A stretch of 64,000 nt of DNA from assembly GCF_000226095.1 (NCBI RefSeq), contig NC_016477.1:4063678-4127677 (forward strand), in the 5' to 3' direction. This document shows positions 35,635-46,398 of this stretch, piece after piece. The translations under genes and the position numbers were made by a program. Position 1 is the first letter of the stretch. Every line of letters begins with the position of its first letter. The notes under the pieces are model-generated. The model searched no databases and was not told where the DNA came from. It was given only the letters and a program-made list of their open reading frames with translations. The stretch comes from Thermothelomyces thermophilus ATCC 42464. Taxonomy: Eukaryota > Ascomycota > Sordariomycetes > Sordariales > Chaetomiaceae.

Positions 35635-37899
35635 CGTGTATCGACTTGAATTGCCTTGCGTGTCCCCGTAAAAAAAATCGAGCTCGCAAATTGATCTTAA
35701 AACTCTATGTTCGGGAACGGGTCGCCATCAGGAAAGCCTGGCGACTTCATCGGGTCGTGAAACCTCGATCACGAGCAGCGGTCGCGGAGCTACGTGACTG
35801 CTGAGACCGTGGAACCTGGGATCACAGGGGCTCTGCTATACCGCGCGGTCGGTTCGAAATCTCTACTGATCGACAAGGAGCGTCTATGCCGTGCGTTGAC
35901 AAGAAAAGTGATGAAAATTCTGTTGACGGAAGCAGGTTCGAGGTTGGAATTCCGGAGTCGAGGGAGCCTTCTCATCCATGTCCTGATGCTTTGGGGGTGC
36001 CTTGGCGAGCTTCGATTGGAACTCGATCCGATTGGGCGATCTCTTGGGGGTGTGTGTCATTCGCTCCCGTCCGCAGCCAGGCACACGCCAGGTCTTGTTC
36101 TTCCCATCCCGTCCCGACTAACTTAACGTTAAACTGAGCAGCGTCCACAGGTCTATGGCGTCCATGAGGGTATGCCGCAAGTAGCGAAGATCATCGCAAA
36201 GCGATTAGGTCGTGGGAGTCGCATCGAGCTGCAACCGCCAACTCCAGGTTGGTGGTGTCCGGAATCAATTAACGACGAAGGTTAGTTATTTAGTGAGCCA
36301 AGCTGCTGGCGGCCGCCCGGACCCGACCGCCTGGGCTCGCGAACCTGGCGGACCCCCACAAGGTCCGAGCAGCGATCCCGCGCACATGGCGGCAATGCTC
36401 CGAGCAATCTAGGGAAAGCCTCGTGCGCCCAGTTCGCGGGTGGCCTTTTCGATGATTAGCTGCGCCCTTCGTGTCGCAGTACACGAAAGAGGCCCTCGCT
36501 CGTCAATAATCAGCGTTGCTGATGAATGGAATTATACATACCAAGTAATGTGGCTTAATAAGTCCTGTTATCAACAGGCGAAGGTTGGCCCCCGACTACC
36601 CCGCGGAGACCCACTAAACCATTCTTGAGCACCTGGCCCAAGCTCCCTGCGTGTCGGCATTGGCCCGCTCAAGAGCTTATCTTTGCAGAGCACAGTTTGA
36701 GAACGACGACTCCCGGCACCGTTCCTTATCTCCAAAGTTCAGCCCCCGAACACTTCGCCAATACGATCGAGTAAGCATCGACGAGTCCATGACCCAAGAA
36801 AATGGTTACCCAGCGCTTGCCCTTCAGGCTCGCTTCAATTAATGTCGCAATGCGATGCGCGATGCGATGAACGATGCCGCCCCAGTTTTACTCACGTTTT
36901 ACTCGCATGATGCGAGTTCTATTAGTTATCTCGAGCGCACCATCGGACACTCCGCTACGAGGTGAACCTGCCGTATGTATGTACATACATACGTGCTGCG
37001 CACGGAAATTGTACATATAGGCGAACGAATATTCAACAACTAGTAGTTTGAGGAGGAGTGTCTAGGCAGTCGATTTCGCAGGGTACTAAGCACTCGGTGA
37101 ATTGCTCAAGACGCTGCGCACACACAACCTCCGCACACTTCCTGGTGTATCAGGTAAGAAGAGGCTTCCTCGCAGCTCCGACTTGAGCTCCTCCACCACA
37201 TATACTTTATTAAGGTATGTAGTGTATGCGGAAACTAGTCTCGGACTGTCTGAGTACCTGTCCGGGGAATAAACGGAGGCGAGCGACAAGGGCCGCAATT
37301 CTTCAAAGCCTCTCCAAGACCCAAATTGGCTTATCTCCCTCAACCCCCCATTGATAAACTCGTCAAGGGTATATAGTGTAACCACGCAAACACAGTATGG
37401 GCGTCGTCTCCATATCTCGGAACGCCCACGGCGATAAGCCCAAAGGCTCATGGTTGCCATGCGATCGCTGGAAGTGGGGGAGCCGCACACATCTGGATTG
37501 TCACCCCGGTATCCCCTGACTGGATTCAACCCGACCCGGTGGTAACCTCGACCCAGGATTCGAACACGGAGGTCTGCACTATCGGCCGGCAACGGTCGTG
37601 GGTGGGCTCCCAAGGTCTTGGAATCGCCTGTGATTAGTGTAATAGAATGCCAATGCCATGGCGATAATTAATGCAAGATAACCTACCTACCCTTTCCTTC
37701 CCTTCCCGATTTGCCGGAGCCGGCGTGGTCGAGGTTGTGAATGCAATCCGGCGTCGGCGCGCAGCACATTGGTATATCATGATCCAGACGTCCGTCACGT
37801 TCACACCCTCCGCCTTTTGGGAACTTCCCATCCATTCCCAACTGACAACGCCTCTGTCTCGAGCTACCGGCACCCCAACGCTGGTCTGCAACATCCAAG
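35635..37899. other. Intergenic between divergent beta-glucosidase and urea transporter genes
   Basis: 2.3 kb, no convincing gene. A 175-codon minus-strand frame at 37086-37613 has no recognisable domain. It holds the perfect 20-base palindrome at 36973-36992 and a tRNA-like B-box sequence near 37556 on the minus strand. Confidence 0.5.
36973..36992. repeat. Perfect 20-base palindrome GTATGTATGTACATACATAC
   Basis: Exactly self-complementary. The core of a motif class that recurs in several intergenic regions of this window. Confidence 0.85.
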
Positions 37900-40437
37900 A
37901 TGGACCACGCTCCCTCCAACCCAGACCACATGGCCAATGCCGCCCTCGGCCAAGGCGTGGGCTATGGCATCGTCCTGGGCCTCGGAGGTGCCTTTGCGCT
38001 AGGTAAGTCACGGTGCCATGAGGTGAGAGCAACGAAATGGGTTCTGACGACAAGCTCGCAGGCATGATTCTCGTGACCTATATCCTCAAGCGGTATAACC
38101 GGGAAGTCCAGACGTCCGAAATGTTCAACACGGCCGGCCGCACGGTCAAGTCAGGTCTAGTAGCATCTGCGGTCGTCTCATCATGGACTTGGGCGGCCAC
38201 GCTCCTCCAAAGCACCGGTGTCTGCTACCGTTACGGCGTCTCTGGCCCCTTCTGGTATGCCTCGGGCGCCACCGTCCAGATCCTGCTCTTTGCTACCCTG
38301 GCCATCGAGCTCAAGAGGCGCGCGCCAAATGCCCACACGTACCTCGAGATCATCAAGGCGCGATATGGCACCTTTGCCCACATTGTGTTCCTCGTCTTTG
38401 GGCTGGTGACCAACATCCTCGTGTCGCTCATGCTGATCGTCGGCGGCTCGGCCACGGTCAACGCTCTGACCGGCATGCCCACCATCGCTGCGAGTAAGTC
38501 CGCCCTCTCTCCTCCCTTCCCCTCCCGGTCTCATAGGCCGGCGATAAAATAGGGGGAAACATGGGACGGATGGCGCAATCTAACTACTTTGCTTAATTAG
38601 TCTACCTTCTTCCCGTTGGCGTCGTGGCTTACACCCTCGTCGGCGGTCTCAAGGCGACCATCTTGACCGACTGGGCCCATACCTTCATCTTGCTCCTCAT
38701 CATCATCGTCTTTGCGCTCACCGCGTACGCCTCGCATGACGTCTTGGGCTCCCCTAGTGCCGTCTATGACCTGTTGGTCCAGGCTGCTACCCGGCATCCC
38801 GTGGAAGGTAACAAGGATGGCAGCTACCTCACGATGCGATCACGGGAGGGCGCCATCTTCTTTGTCATCAACATTGTCGGTAAGTATCATCATTCTTTTC
38901 CTCCGCCTTCTTCTGTTTCCGGTCAGCAATCTCCGGACACGGGGGGCTGAGAGACTTTTTGGCAAAAGGCAACTTCGGCACCGTCTTCCTCGACAACGGG
39001 TACTACAACAAGGCCATCGCCGCCTCTCCGGTGCACGCCCTTCCGGGCTACCTCATCGGTGGCCTCTCGTGGTTCGCCATCCCCTGGCTGACCGCCACCA
39101 CCATGGGCCTCACCGCGCTGGCAATGGAGAACACGCCCTGGTTCCCCACCTATCCCAACCGGATGGCCGACGCCGACGTGAGCGCCGGCCTCGTACTCCC
39201 GTACGCCGCCGTCGCCCTGCTCGGCAAGGGCGGCGCCGTCGCGACCCTCCTCATCGTCTTCATGGCCGTCACGAGCGCGACCTCGAGCCAGCTGATCGCC
39301 GTCAGCACCATCTGCACCTACGACCTGTACCGCACCTACTTCAACCCGGCCGCCAGCGGCAGGAGGCTCATCTACATGAGCCACGCCGTCGTGGTCGGCT
39401 ACGCCGTCTTCATCGCCACCTTCTCCGTCGGCCTCTGGTACGCCGGCATCTCGATGGGGTACCTGTACCTCATGATGGGTGTCATCATCTCCTCTGCCGT
39501 GCTTCCCGCAACCCTGTCGCTGATCTGGTAATTAAGCTTTGCCCCCTTTCTCCCTTTTTGGGTGTGTTTTCTCTGTTAACCACTGTTTGCAAAAAAAAAA
39601 AAAAAAAAAAAAAAATCAACAGGGCCGGCCAGAACAAGTGGGCAGCGTCCTTGTCTCCTATCATCGGCCTCGCTTGTGCTCTTATTGCTTGGCTCGTCAC
39701 TGCCAAGAAGGAGTGCGGCAACCTGGGCGTGGAATGCACCGGCTCCAACAACCCGATGCTGGCGGGCAATGTTGCTGCCTTGCTATCCCCGATCGTTCTT
39801 GTGGCCGTCTTCACGCTCATCTTCGGCATCGACAACTACGACTGGAAATCGATGCTGGAGATCCGGAGGGCCGACGACCACGAGCTGGCCAACGGTGCCG
39901 GGGTGGACCCGGAAGAGGTCCCCGGCGGACACGTCGAGACCCCGGCCGAGCAGGAGGAGGAGCGAAAGAAACTGGAGCGCGCCGGCAAGATCAGCAAGAC
40001 TGCCACCGTTATCATGGTTAGTTGTCTCTCCCGCTGACGACTGCTACCTCCACACACACACGCTCTCTCTCTCTCTCTCTGTCCTCCGGATTTGAGAGAA
40101 GACGATTGCTAACTTGCGTGATTAGACCCTGGCTTTCCTGGTCCTATGGCCGATGCCTATGTACGGGTCAGGCTATATATTCAGCAAGCGCTTCTTCACC
40201 GGCTGGGTCACGGTGGGAATCATCTGGATTTTCTGCTCCTTCATCGGCGTCGGCCTCTTCCCCGTCTTCGAGAGCCACAAGACGCTCGCCAGGACCGTCA
40301 GGAGCATATACTTCGACATTACGGGGATGTCTCACCCCAAGACGATCCACGCACAGGTCATGGAGGGGCAGAATACCCCCGGTGATGCCACTCCGACGGA
40401 GAAGTCTATGGCAAAGGAAGCGACTCAACCATCATGA
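37900..40437 (+). CDS. DUR3: DUR3-type urea active transporter (SSS family)
   Basis: Plasma-membrane solute/cation symporter of the sodium:solute symporter family, predicted 692 aa, importing urea and possibly polyamines. Six exons: 37900-38002, 38062-38493, 38601-38879, 38969-39527, 39623-40016, 40126-40437, all joins in frame. About 15 hydrophobic segments. Family signatures include an early [20 protein letters not shown] segment, [14 protein letters not shown], an [13 protein letters not shown] loop, and [25 protein letters not shown]. The length matches fungal DUR3 proteins. Intron 4 contains a run of 25 A (39591-39615). A charged, Glu-rich cytosolic loop precedes the last two membrane segments. 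The urea substrate is inferred from family resemblance. Confidence 0.93.
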
Positions 40438-41304
40438 GAATAACAGTGGGAATAATTAAGCGGTCTCTATACGGGAAGACGGACGTTACGACGGATTCGA
40501 GATCGTCTCGAAAGATTTATCAGGTTAGATCAGTTGTCAACACGAGTCTATCGTTCCACATTCTCGATTCCTTCTTCTGTGTTCGTGCTGGGAAAAGGCA
40601 CCCAAAGACGAAGAATTTGGGTCTGCCTTATTTGGGCCGCAATGTCCGTCATGTCTGTGTCAATTATGAAATGGAACCGGATATACAAGTGATATCGAAC
40701 ATGTTAAGGTAGGCTAGACCCCTCGCTTAGACGATAACACCATGCGATGGAATGCCCATGTTGTTAACACCTTTGGCAGCCCGATATTCCTAGGTAGGTA
40801 GACTCTGGCATCGTCGACATCATTAACGTGATGTCTGCTTACATACAGCATGCCTCATCATGTGCATAACCTCTCTTGATTTGCCTAAAAACAATGCGTT
40901 ACACCTTTTATACCCTAGGAAACAGAAAGGGGCAAATTAGGTAATACGCCATCTCCCAGCATTGGCTGAACAGGGCACGGAGGGAGAACGATGGCCAAGC
41001 GCTCCAGGTAATCTATACACTAGAGAACAATGCGGGGAGAGGGTTAGATGCCGTCTTCTATAATAAGATAAACTTGACTGGCAGGATAATTCCGACTAGA
41101 GCTTACGCTCGGCAGCCTAGGGGTATTCTTAAGTTCTTTTTATAGTTATAAGTCACAGCCGCTACTCTGTCATGTTGAAGACATGCACCGAGCAGGTACA
41201 CAAGCCGAGGAAGGCAAGATAGTCGAGGCAATCTCGGTCAGTTCAGGCTTGCCCCGCTACTGCCAATGGAACGACAAAGTTGACAGACCGTATAAGAACG
41301 GCAG
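40438..41304. other. Intergenic, no gene seen
   Basis: 3' flank of the urea transporter. Contains a CCTAGGTAGGTAGA motif near 40790. No supported gene. Confidence 0.5.
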
Positions 41305-42186
41305 ATGCCGGTAGCCCCTCGGTCGAGTTCGACTCGCTTGTCTCGAACCCCCGAGTTCCCCTCTTCACCGGTGACCGGAGAGCATACGCAAGGGACATCG
41401 TCCGTCGACAGCCAGAGCACAGCGTCCCAGGACGGGTCTTTCTTTGCTCGGACGCCGCCGGTGTACAATCAGCACAATGCCGTCACCTATCTGACCTATC
41501 GCTTGAACCTACACCAACCGCCACCAGGCGCCCAAGACCGGACACACGAGATGCTCCTAGAGGGCCGAGAAGACCTTGACCAAGTCCTCTTGTCCAAGTA
41601 TCGCACCGAACTGATGCCTCAACACCCGTACGTCGTCATCCCGGAACACATACCAGCTGCGATGCTCAGGAGCCGCCACCCCTTCTTGATGATGGCCGTC
41701 CGGGTCATCGCAGACTCTGAGGGTCTGCATAGGATGCATGCAAGCATCCGGATCATCATGGCGCACCTGGCAGACCGAATGTTCCGCCAGGATGAGCAGC
41801 GCTCCCTGGACCTGCTCATGGGCATCGTGGTCATCCTGGGTTGACATCACTATCACTGTGCCAAGCACAGCCAGCTTAACAGCCTACTCTGCTTGGCCGA
41901 GTCGCTCATCTCCGATTTCGGTTTAAACAGAAGACACCAGGCCGAGGGTGGTGAGGGAGGCTGGAGGCGAACAGCCGAGGAGAAGCAGCTGTTGCTTGGT
42001 ATGTGGTATCTGAGGTCATCGTATGTTCCAGTCACTGCCCCAAGGACCAATGACGGCATATAATTAAAATGTTTAGGTGCTGACTCAGTAAGCAGGGCGG
42101 CTATGAATTTCCAGAAGCTCACGTCGATGCCCTTCATGTCCGCCATGAGGGAGTCCCTGGTCGAGCTTCAAGAAATCATTGCATGA
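41305..42186 (+). pseudogene. Truncated Zn2Cys6-type transcription factor remnant
   Basis: The frame from 41305 encodes a region typical of the middle/C-terminal part of fungal Zn(II)2Cys6 regulators: HPFLMMAVRVIAD, then RSLDLLMGIVVILG, a TGA at 41842-41844 where the family has Trp, and then the same frame continues with HHYHCAKHSQLNSLLCLAESL, DFGLNRR and EEKQLLLGMWYL. The stop is a single TGG-to-TGA change. A further piece (MNFQKLTSMPFMSAMRESL) follows after 42088 but no clean splice joins it. No Cys6 DNA-binding domain exists upstream. Dead copy; family call is moderately sure. Confidence 0.6.
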
Positions 42187-43045
42187 GCGGGAATAAGGGC
42201 GTTCATAGCACAATAGACCCGGCGGTTCAGCGTCATATTATTGAAGCGAAGCTTCAATGACTAATTAAGTTTCTTCAATGTGAATACATTGAAGAGCGAA
42301 GGAAGGAGCCTCGCTTCTATATAAACGGCTAGTCCTCCAGATTTATCTGTGCACCCATTGGATGCCACAGTCTTGGACTCCCGCGGTGCTCTTTTCCTCT
42401 CTATCACAAACGAGGGTGCAATTGGGTGCATTTGAAGCGAAGATTCATCTTCACTTGCAGGGTTTTCGCCCCTTTTTCCACAAGATAGACAGACATCGAA
42501 TATCATCAGTTCGTTGCTCTCAGTTGCTCAGCGCGTTCCTCGCAACAGTTCGAGACGTCCGAAGCGGCGAAGCCCGACCTACCCAGACCGTTTGCTGCCA
42601 AGTCAGGTGTCGAATCAGCGCAATTCGTAACGATGGCACCTCACTTGGGTCCTATAAATAAAGTCGAAACAGCCAGGCAACCTGGGCTGTGGGTCGGGCT
42701 CAGAGCCAACAAGCGGAGATGCCCGAAGCTGTTTGCGTCATGCAGCCGTGCCCGGACCCCTGGACCAATAGGTGTGGCGTTACCAGATGTTGGCCGTGGT
42801 CCTCGGGGCGGGCTCGCGGGCCGTCACCACTGTAACTGTTGTTGCTCTTGCCGCGATCGTACCTACCTATCGATCGAGCTCATCCAATGAATCGATGTTT
42901 GGTGCCTGCAACGCATCCATAAATAACCTGGAAACAAACTGCAGCAGTGCGGCTCCCTACAGGGCAGGTCAGTCGCCATTTCCTTTGCCTTGAACCCGTC
43001 GCATTCGTTCTTTCGAAATTCCTTTGCATATCTTGTCGTGCCATA
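42187..43045. other. Intergenic, no gene seen
   Basis: Promoter and 5' leader of the GGCT-like gene. An imperfect inverted repeat with TTGAAGCGAAGCTTCAA near 42240 is the only notable structure. No supported gene. Confidence 0.45.
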
Positions 43046-43858
43046 ATGCCCCATCCACTGTCTTCTTCTGCTTCGGCCGCCAAAGGGGAACGGTCAGGGA
43101 CCACGACCACAGGCCCCACGCCGCCGCCGCCTCCGCCCCCGCCTCCGCCTCCTCCTCCACCTCCACTTCCCCCGCCGCCGCGGGTCCGGCCGAGTCGAGC
43201 GGAGCTGAGTGAAACTCACGAAAAGAAGCCCTGTCCGTACCTCGACAATCTCGCCGACATGGCGGCAGATGATGGGTTCTGGAGCAGGGGATCCGAACCC
43301 CGGCCTTACACTTACGAACCCGTCTGGTACTTCTTTTATGGCACCCTCATGAAGTCCGACGTCCTCAAAAGCGTCTTGGGGTTTGACACGGAGCCGGTTC
43401 TGCGGAGTGCCAAGGTCTACGGTTACGAGCTCACAAACTGGGGCCAGTACAAGGCCCTCATTGACGGCGAGCCGGGGATGGAAGTGACGGGCTGTGCTTA
43501 CAAGGTGCGGTCGGTTGAGGAGGAGTTCAAGCTGGCCTACTACGAAACCAACGCCTACACACTCGCGCCCTGCAGAATTTACTTCACCGATGGTCCGGCC
43601 GAAAGCCGCGAGGAGGACCGGGCATTTGGTAAAACTTTCAAGTATGCGGGCAACGCCGAAGCTCTCAAGCAAGGACGCTTTGATCGGGATTTGTGGGAGA
43701 TGCAGATGGGCAGACGGCTGCCTCCGGCGTGGCGTGGGGGAGCGTCACAGGACGTGCAGCAAAGGAGCGTGGAGCAGAAGGAGGTCAACGGAGCGACGGC
43801 GCAAGACAAGGGAGGAACCGGCGCTAATTGCATGTCAGGGAGAAAAGGAAGTCATTGA
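43046..43858 (+). CDS. Gamma-glutamylcyclotransferase / AIG2-like protein
   Basis: 270 aa, intronless. After an N-terminal low-complexity segment (Ser/Ala, then a long proline run at about residues 27-50) comes a GGCT-fold domain (about 90-220). It begins WYFFYGTLM, the family YGTL substrate loop, followed by AKVYGYELTNWGQYKALI, MEVTGCAYKV and a Tyr-rich helix ending in APCRIYF. Family members cyclise gamma-glutamyl compounds or act on gamma-glutamylamines, but many fungal paralogues have no known reaction. The catalytic Glu could be in the YETNAY segment (Glu after Tyr-Tyr), not proven. The ATG at 43046 is chosen; the longer frame starts only with GTG. Confidence 0.8.
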   Translation: MPHPLSSSASAAKGERSGTTTTGPTPPPPPPPPPPPPPPPLPPPPRVRPSRAELSETHEKKPCPYLDNLADMAADDGFWSRGSEPRPYTYEPVWYFFYGTLMKSDVLKSVLGFDTEPVLRSAKVYGYELTNWGQYKALIDGEPGMEVTGCAYKVRSVEEEFKLAYYETNAYTLAPCRIYFTDGPAESREEDRAFGKTFKYAGNAEALKQGRFDRDLWEMQMGRRLPPAWRGGASQDVQQRSVEQKEVNGATAQDKGGTGANCMSGRKGSH

Positions 43859-44564
43859 GTCCAGCAGCACGCTGCGAGTAAAGAAATACATATTTAGCGT
43901 TCATACGGCGTCAAGTTTGCCGCAACGAACATCAGCTATCTACCCCGTCCTTGACCAAATTAATCACTGCTCCGGGATGCGCAACGAGACCTAGCAGTCC
44001 GATCAGTCCGATCAGTCCGGCGGCGACTTGGGCCACATAATATCGTAGTCGACCACCGGAGGACCTCATCATCCTCCGAGCCATCCCCATGCCCGCCCAA
44101 CCGGCCCCCAGCCCTGATAGTATTGACCCCGACACCATTCCCCGTCCTGCCCTTCCCCGTCCTCTTCCGCTTCTTAAACCCACCCCTGCCCTGTTTCTGA
44201 CTATTAGGAACCCCCCAATTCCTTTCCGCCCACTCCTTCAACTTCCCAGATTCCTCAGACACCGCACCACAACCTCTCTCGTAGTTATAGTTACTCGGTC
44301 TCAAGGTCCCTGCTGATGGTGGTACGTTGAGCATGAGGATGCAATCTAGAGCGGGGGCTTGGTTGTTGGCATCGCTTTGCATTCGTTAGGTTGCTTTGCG
44401 ACTTGGTCAGCCAGACGGAAGTCACGCTCGTTACTGCAGCATTCTTTCCAGGGCCCTGCTTCATTGGTCCACGTTTGGATGAGAGAGCTAACGACGGCTG
44501 CTGCCGACACTGGCCCTTTCAGCTCACCGCCGTCTGCCTGTTCAGCTCAGAGGGACCGCGACCC
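43859..44564. other. Intergenic, weak ORFs only
   Basis: Overlapping minus-strand frames (43932-44183 and 43960-44382) include a hydrophobic Leu/Gly/Ile segment partly encoded by a tandem TCCGATCAG repeat at about 43998-44021. No domain is recognised and I do not call a gene. Confidence 0.4.
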
Positions 44565-45197
44565 ATGACACCGCACCTCGCTTTGTTCCCTGCAAAAGCT
44601 CCTATGGCCGAAGGTATGGTTACACTTGTCTTATAAGTCTACACTATAGCTGGCTTACCATAGCATGCATCACAGGACTTCACAATCGTCGCCCGATTGT
44701 CATTTCCGGGCCCTCAGGGGTCGGCAAAGGGACGCTTTGCCAGAGACTGTTAAATGCGCACCCGCAAATATTCGCATTCAGCGTCTCTCACAACTCGCAA
44801 GCCCCGGCCGGGCGAGACTGAGGGCTCATCCTACTACTTCGTCTCGCAAGACGAGTCCGAATCGCTCATCGCCGAGGACGCGTTCATCGAGCACGTTGAG
44901 TTCAACGGCAACCTGTCCGGCACGAGCAAGCAGACAGTCATTGACCAGTCCGCGAATGGGTCCATTGTCTTGCTCGATATTAACATGGAGGGCGTTAAGC
45001 AGCTGAAGCAAGAACAGTGGAAGGCGGACGGCCAGATCAACCCGCGGTTTGTCTTCGTCAAGCCGCCGGGTCCCGACGTCCTCGAGGCGCGCCTTCGGGG
45101 TCGGGGTACTGAGGATGAGGAGAGCATTCAGAAGAGGGTGGCTCAGGCATTGATAAAAACGGTCGCTTGGCGATTTCCCGAACCTCCGAGACCCTGA
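44565..45197 (+). pseudogene. Guanylate kinase pseudogene (frameshift and C-terminal truncation)
   Basis: Guanylate kinase converts GMP to GDP with ATP and is essential, so a functional copy must exist elsewhere. Here a small first exon (44565-44613) splices to 44676 and gives [17 protein letters not shown], the intact P-loop, then the GMP-binding start SVSH. At about 44793 the frame shifts: the next family residues TTRKPRPGE appear in another frame, equivalent to a 2-base deletion. The middle (EHVEFNGNLSGTSKQT, IVLLDINMEGVKQ, LEARLRGRGTE) is well kept. The usual end, with the EIEYA helix and IVNDDL region, is missing and replaced by an unrelated tail ending at 45197. Good conservation suggests recent decay of a duplicate. 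Confidence 0.75.
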
Positions 45198-45549
45198 ACA
45201 GCCAATCACCGAACATCGGACGTGGCGGGTCAACAGGAATGATAGGAAGGGTTCAAGAGCGGGAAAAGCACAGGAAAGACGAACAAAAGAAAGGAAGGGA
45301 GAAGTTATATGGGTTGAAAATACTAAGTGACGGTCTATAGTATCTTAAAACCTTTTCGCCAGCACTGGCAATCGAGAACCATTGCTGCTTTGATAGAAAG
45401 GAACCCTAACCCTCCATCGCCACAGTTTCAGGCTAAAGATGGAAGTGGACACATTTGGAGTGTCTGACGCATCGAGATGGGAGGGAAGTCCTGGACAAGT
45501 CCCACAACAACACGATACTGCTGGCGTTTGACATCCAAGCATTTCAACC
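45198..45549. other. Short intergenic region
   Basis: Promoter and 5' leader of the deformylase gene. No gene seen. Confidence 0.5.
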
Positions 45550-46398
45550 ATGGCTAACGAACACATCCTCACGCTATCCTGCCCGGACAAGCCGGGCATC
45601 GTTCACGCTGTGACGGGCATCTTTGCGCGCGAGGGGCACAACATTCTGGACTTGCAGCAGTTCTCCGACCCGACCAGTGAAAAATTCTTCATGAGGGTGC
45701 ACTTTGGGCCGACGCCGACCGAGTCGACTGAGCACCTCCGGCCGGCCTTTGACTCGCTGGGCCAAGAATACAGCATCAGCTATGAGATCCGGCCGGTGAC
45801 GCAGAAGCGGCGGGTACTCATCATGGTGTCCAAGATCGGGCACTGCCTGAACGACCTCTTGTTCCGGATCAAGACGGGCCAGCTGCCCATCGAGGTGCCG
45901 CTGATCGTGTCCAACCACCCGGACTTTGCCCCGCTGGCCGCGAGCTACGGGATCGAGTTCCGCCACCTGCCCGTCACGCGCGAGACCAAGGCGGCCCAGG
46001 AGGCGCAGGTGCTCGAGCTCATCAAGGAGCACAACATCGAGCTGGTCGTCCTGGCCCGCTACATGCAGGTGCTCAGCCCGACCCTCTGCGAGGCCATGTC
46101 GGGCCGCATCATCAACATCCACCACAGCTTCCTGCCCTCCTTCAAGGGCGCCAAGCCCTACCACCAGGCCTACGACCGCGGCGTCAAGATCATCGGCGCC
46201 ACCGCCCACTTCGTCACCGCCGACCTGGACGAGGGCCCCATCATCGAGCAGCGCGTTGCCCGCGTCGACCACAGCATGGACCCCAAGGCGCTCGTCGAGG
46301 AGGGCTCCAACATCGAGAGCCAGGTCCTCGCTGCCGCCGTCAAGTGGTATGCCGAGGGACGCGTCTTCCTGAACGGCAACAAAACAGTTGTCTTTTAA
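45550..46398 (+). CDS. purU: Formyltetrahydrofolate deformylase
   Basis: 282 aa, intronless. Hydrolyses 10-formyl-tetrahydrofolate to tetrahydrofolate and formate in one-carbon metabolism. N-terminal ACT-type domain (about 3-80, starting ILTLSCPDKPGIVHAVTGIF) is followed by a formyltransferase-fold catalytic domain (about 90-275). Active-site residues: Asn-His in the NIHHSFLPSFKGA motif and Asp in HFVTADLDEGPII, matching the family Asn-His-Asp triad. Length equals bacterial PurU. The ATG at 45550 has an ACC context. The name follows the bacterial family; a mitochondrial targeting sequence is not seen. Confidence 0.95.
   Translation: MANEHILTLSCPDKPGIVHAVTGIFAREGHNILDLQQFSDPTSEKFFMRVHFGPTPTESTEHLRPAFDSLGQEYSISYEIRPVTQKRRVLIMVSKIGHCLNDLLFRIKTGQLPIEVPLIVSNHPDFAPLAASYGIEFRHLPVTRETKAAQEAQVLELIKEHNIELVVLARYMQVLSPTLCEAMSGRIINIHHSFLPSFKGAKPYHQAYDRGVKIIGATAHFVTADLDEGPIIEQRVARVDHSMDPKALVEEGSNIESQVLAAAVKWYAEGRVFLNGNKTVVF

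Noticed and set aside
37086-37613. 175-codon minus-strand frame and a nearby tRNA-like B box (TGTTCGAATCC near 37556)
   Set aside because: No domain in the frame; the B box has no pairing T stem, A box or acceptor stem, so neither a gene nor a tRNA/SINE can be supported.
43932-44382. Overlapping minus-strand frames with a hydrophobic segment
   Set aside because: No continuous gene model, part of the hydrophobic stretch comes from a TCCGATCAG tandem repeat, and no family is recognised.
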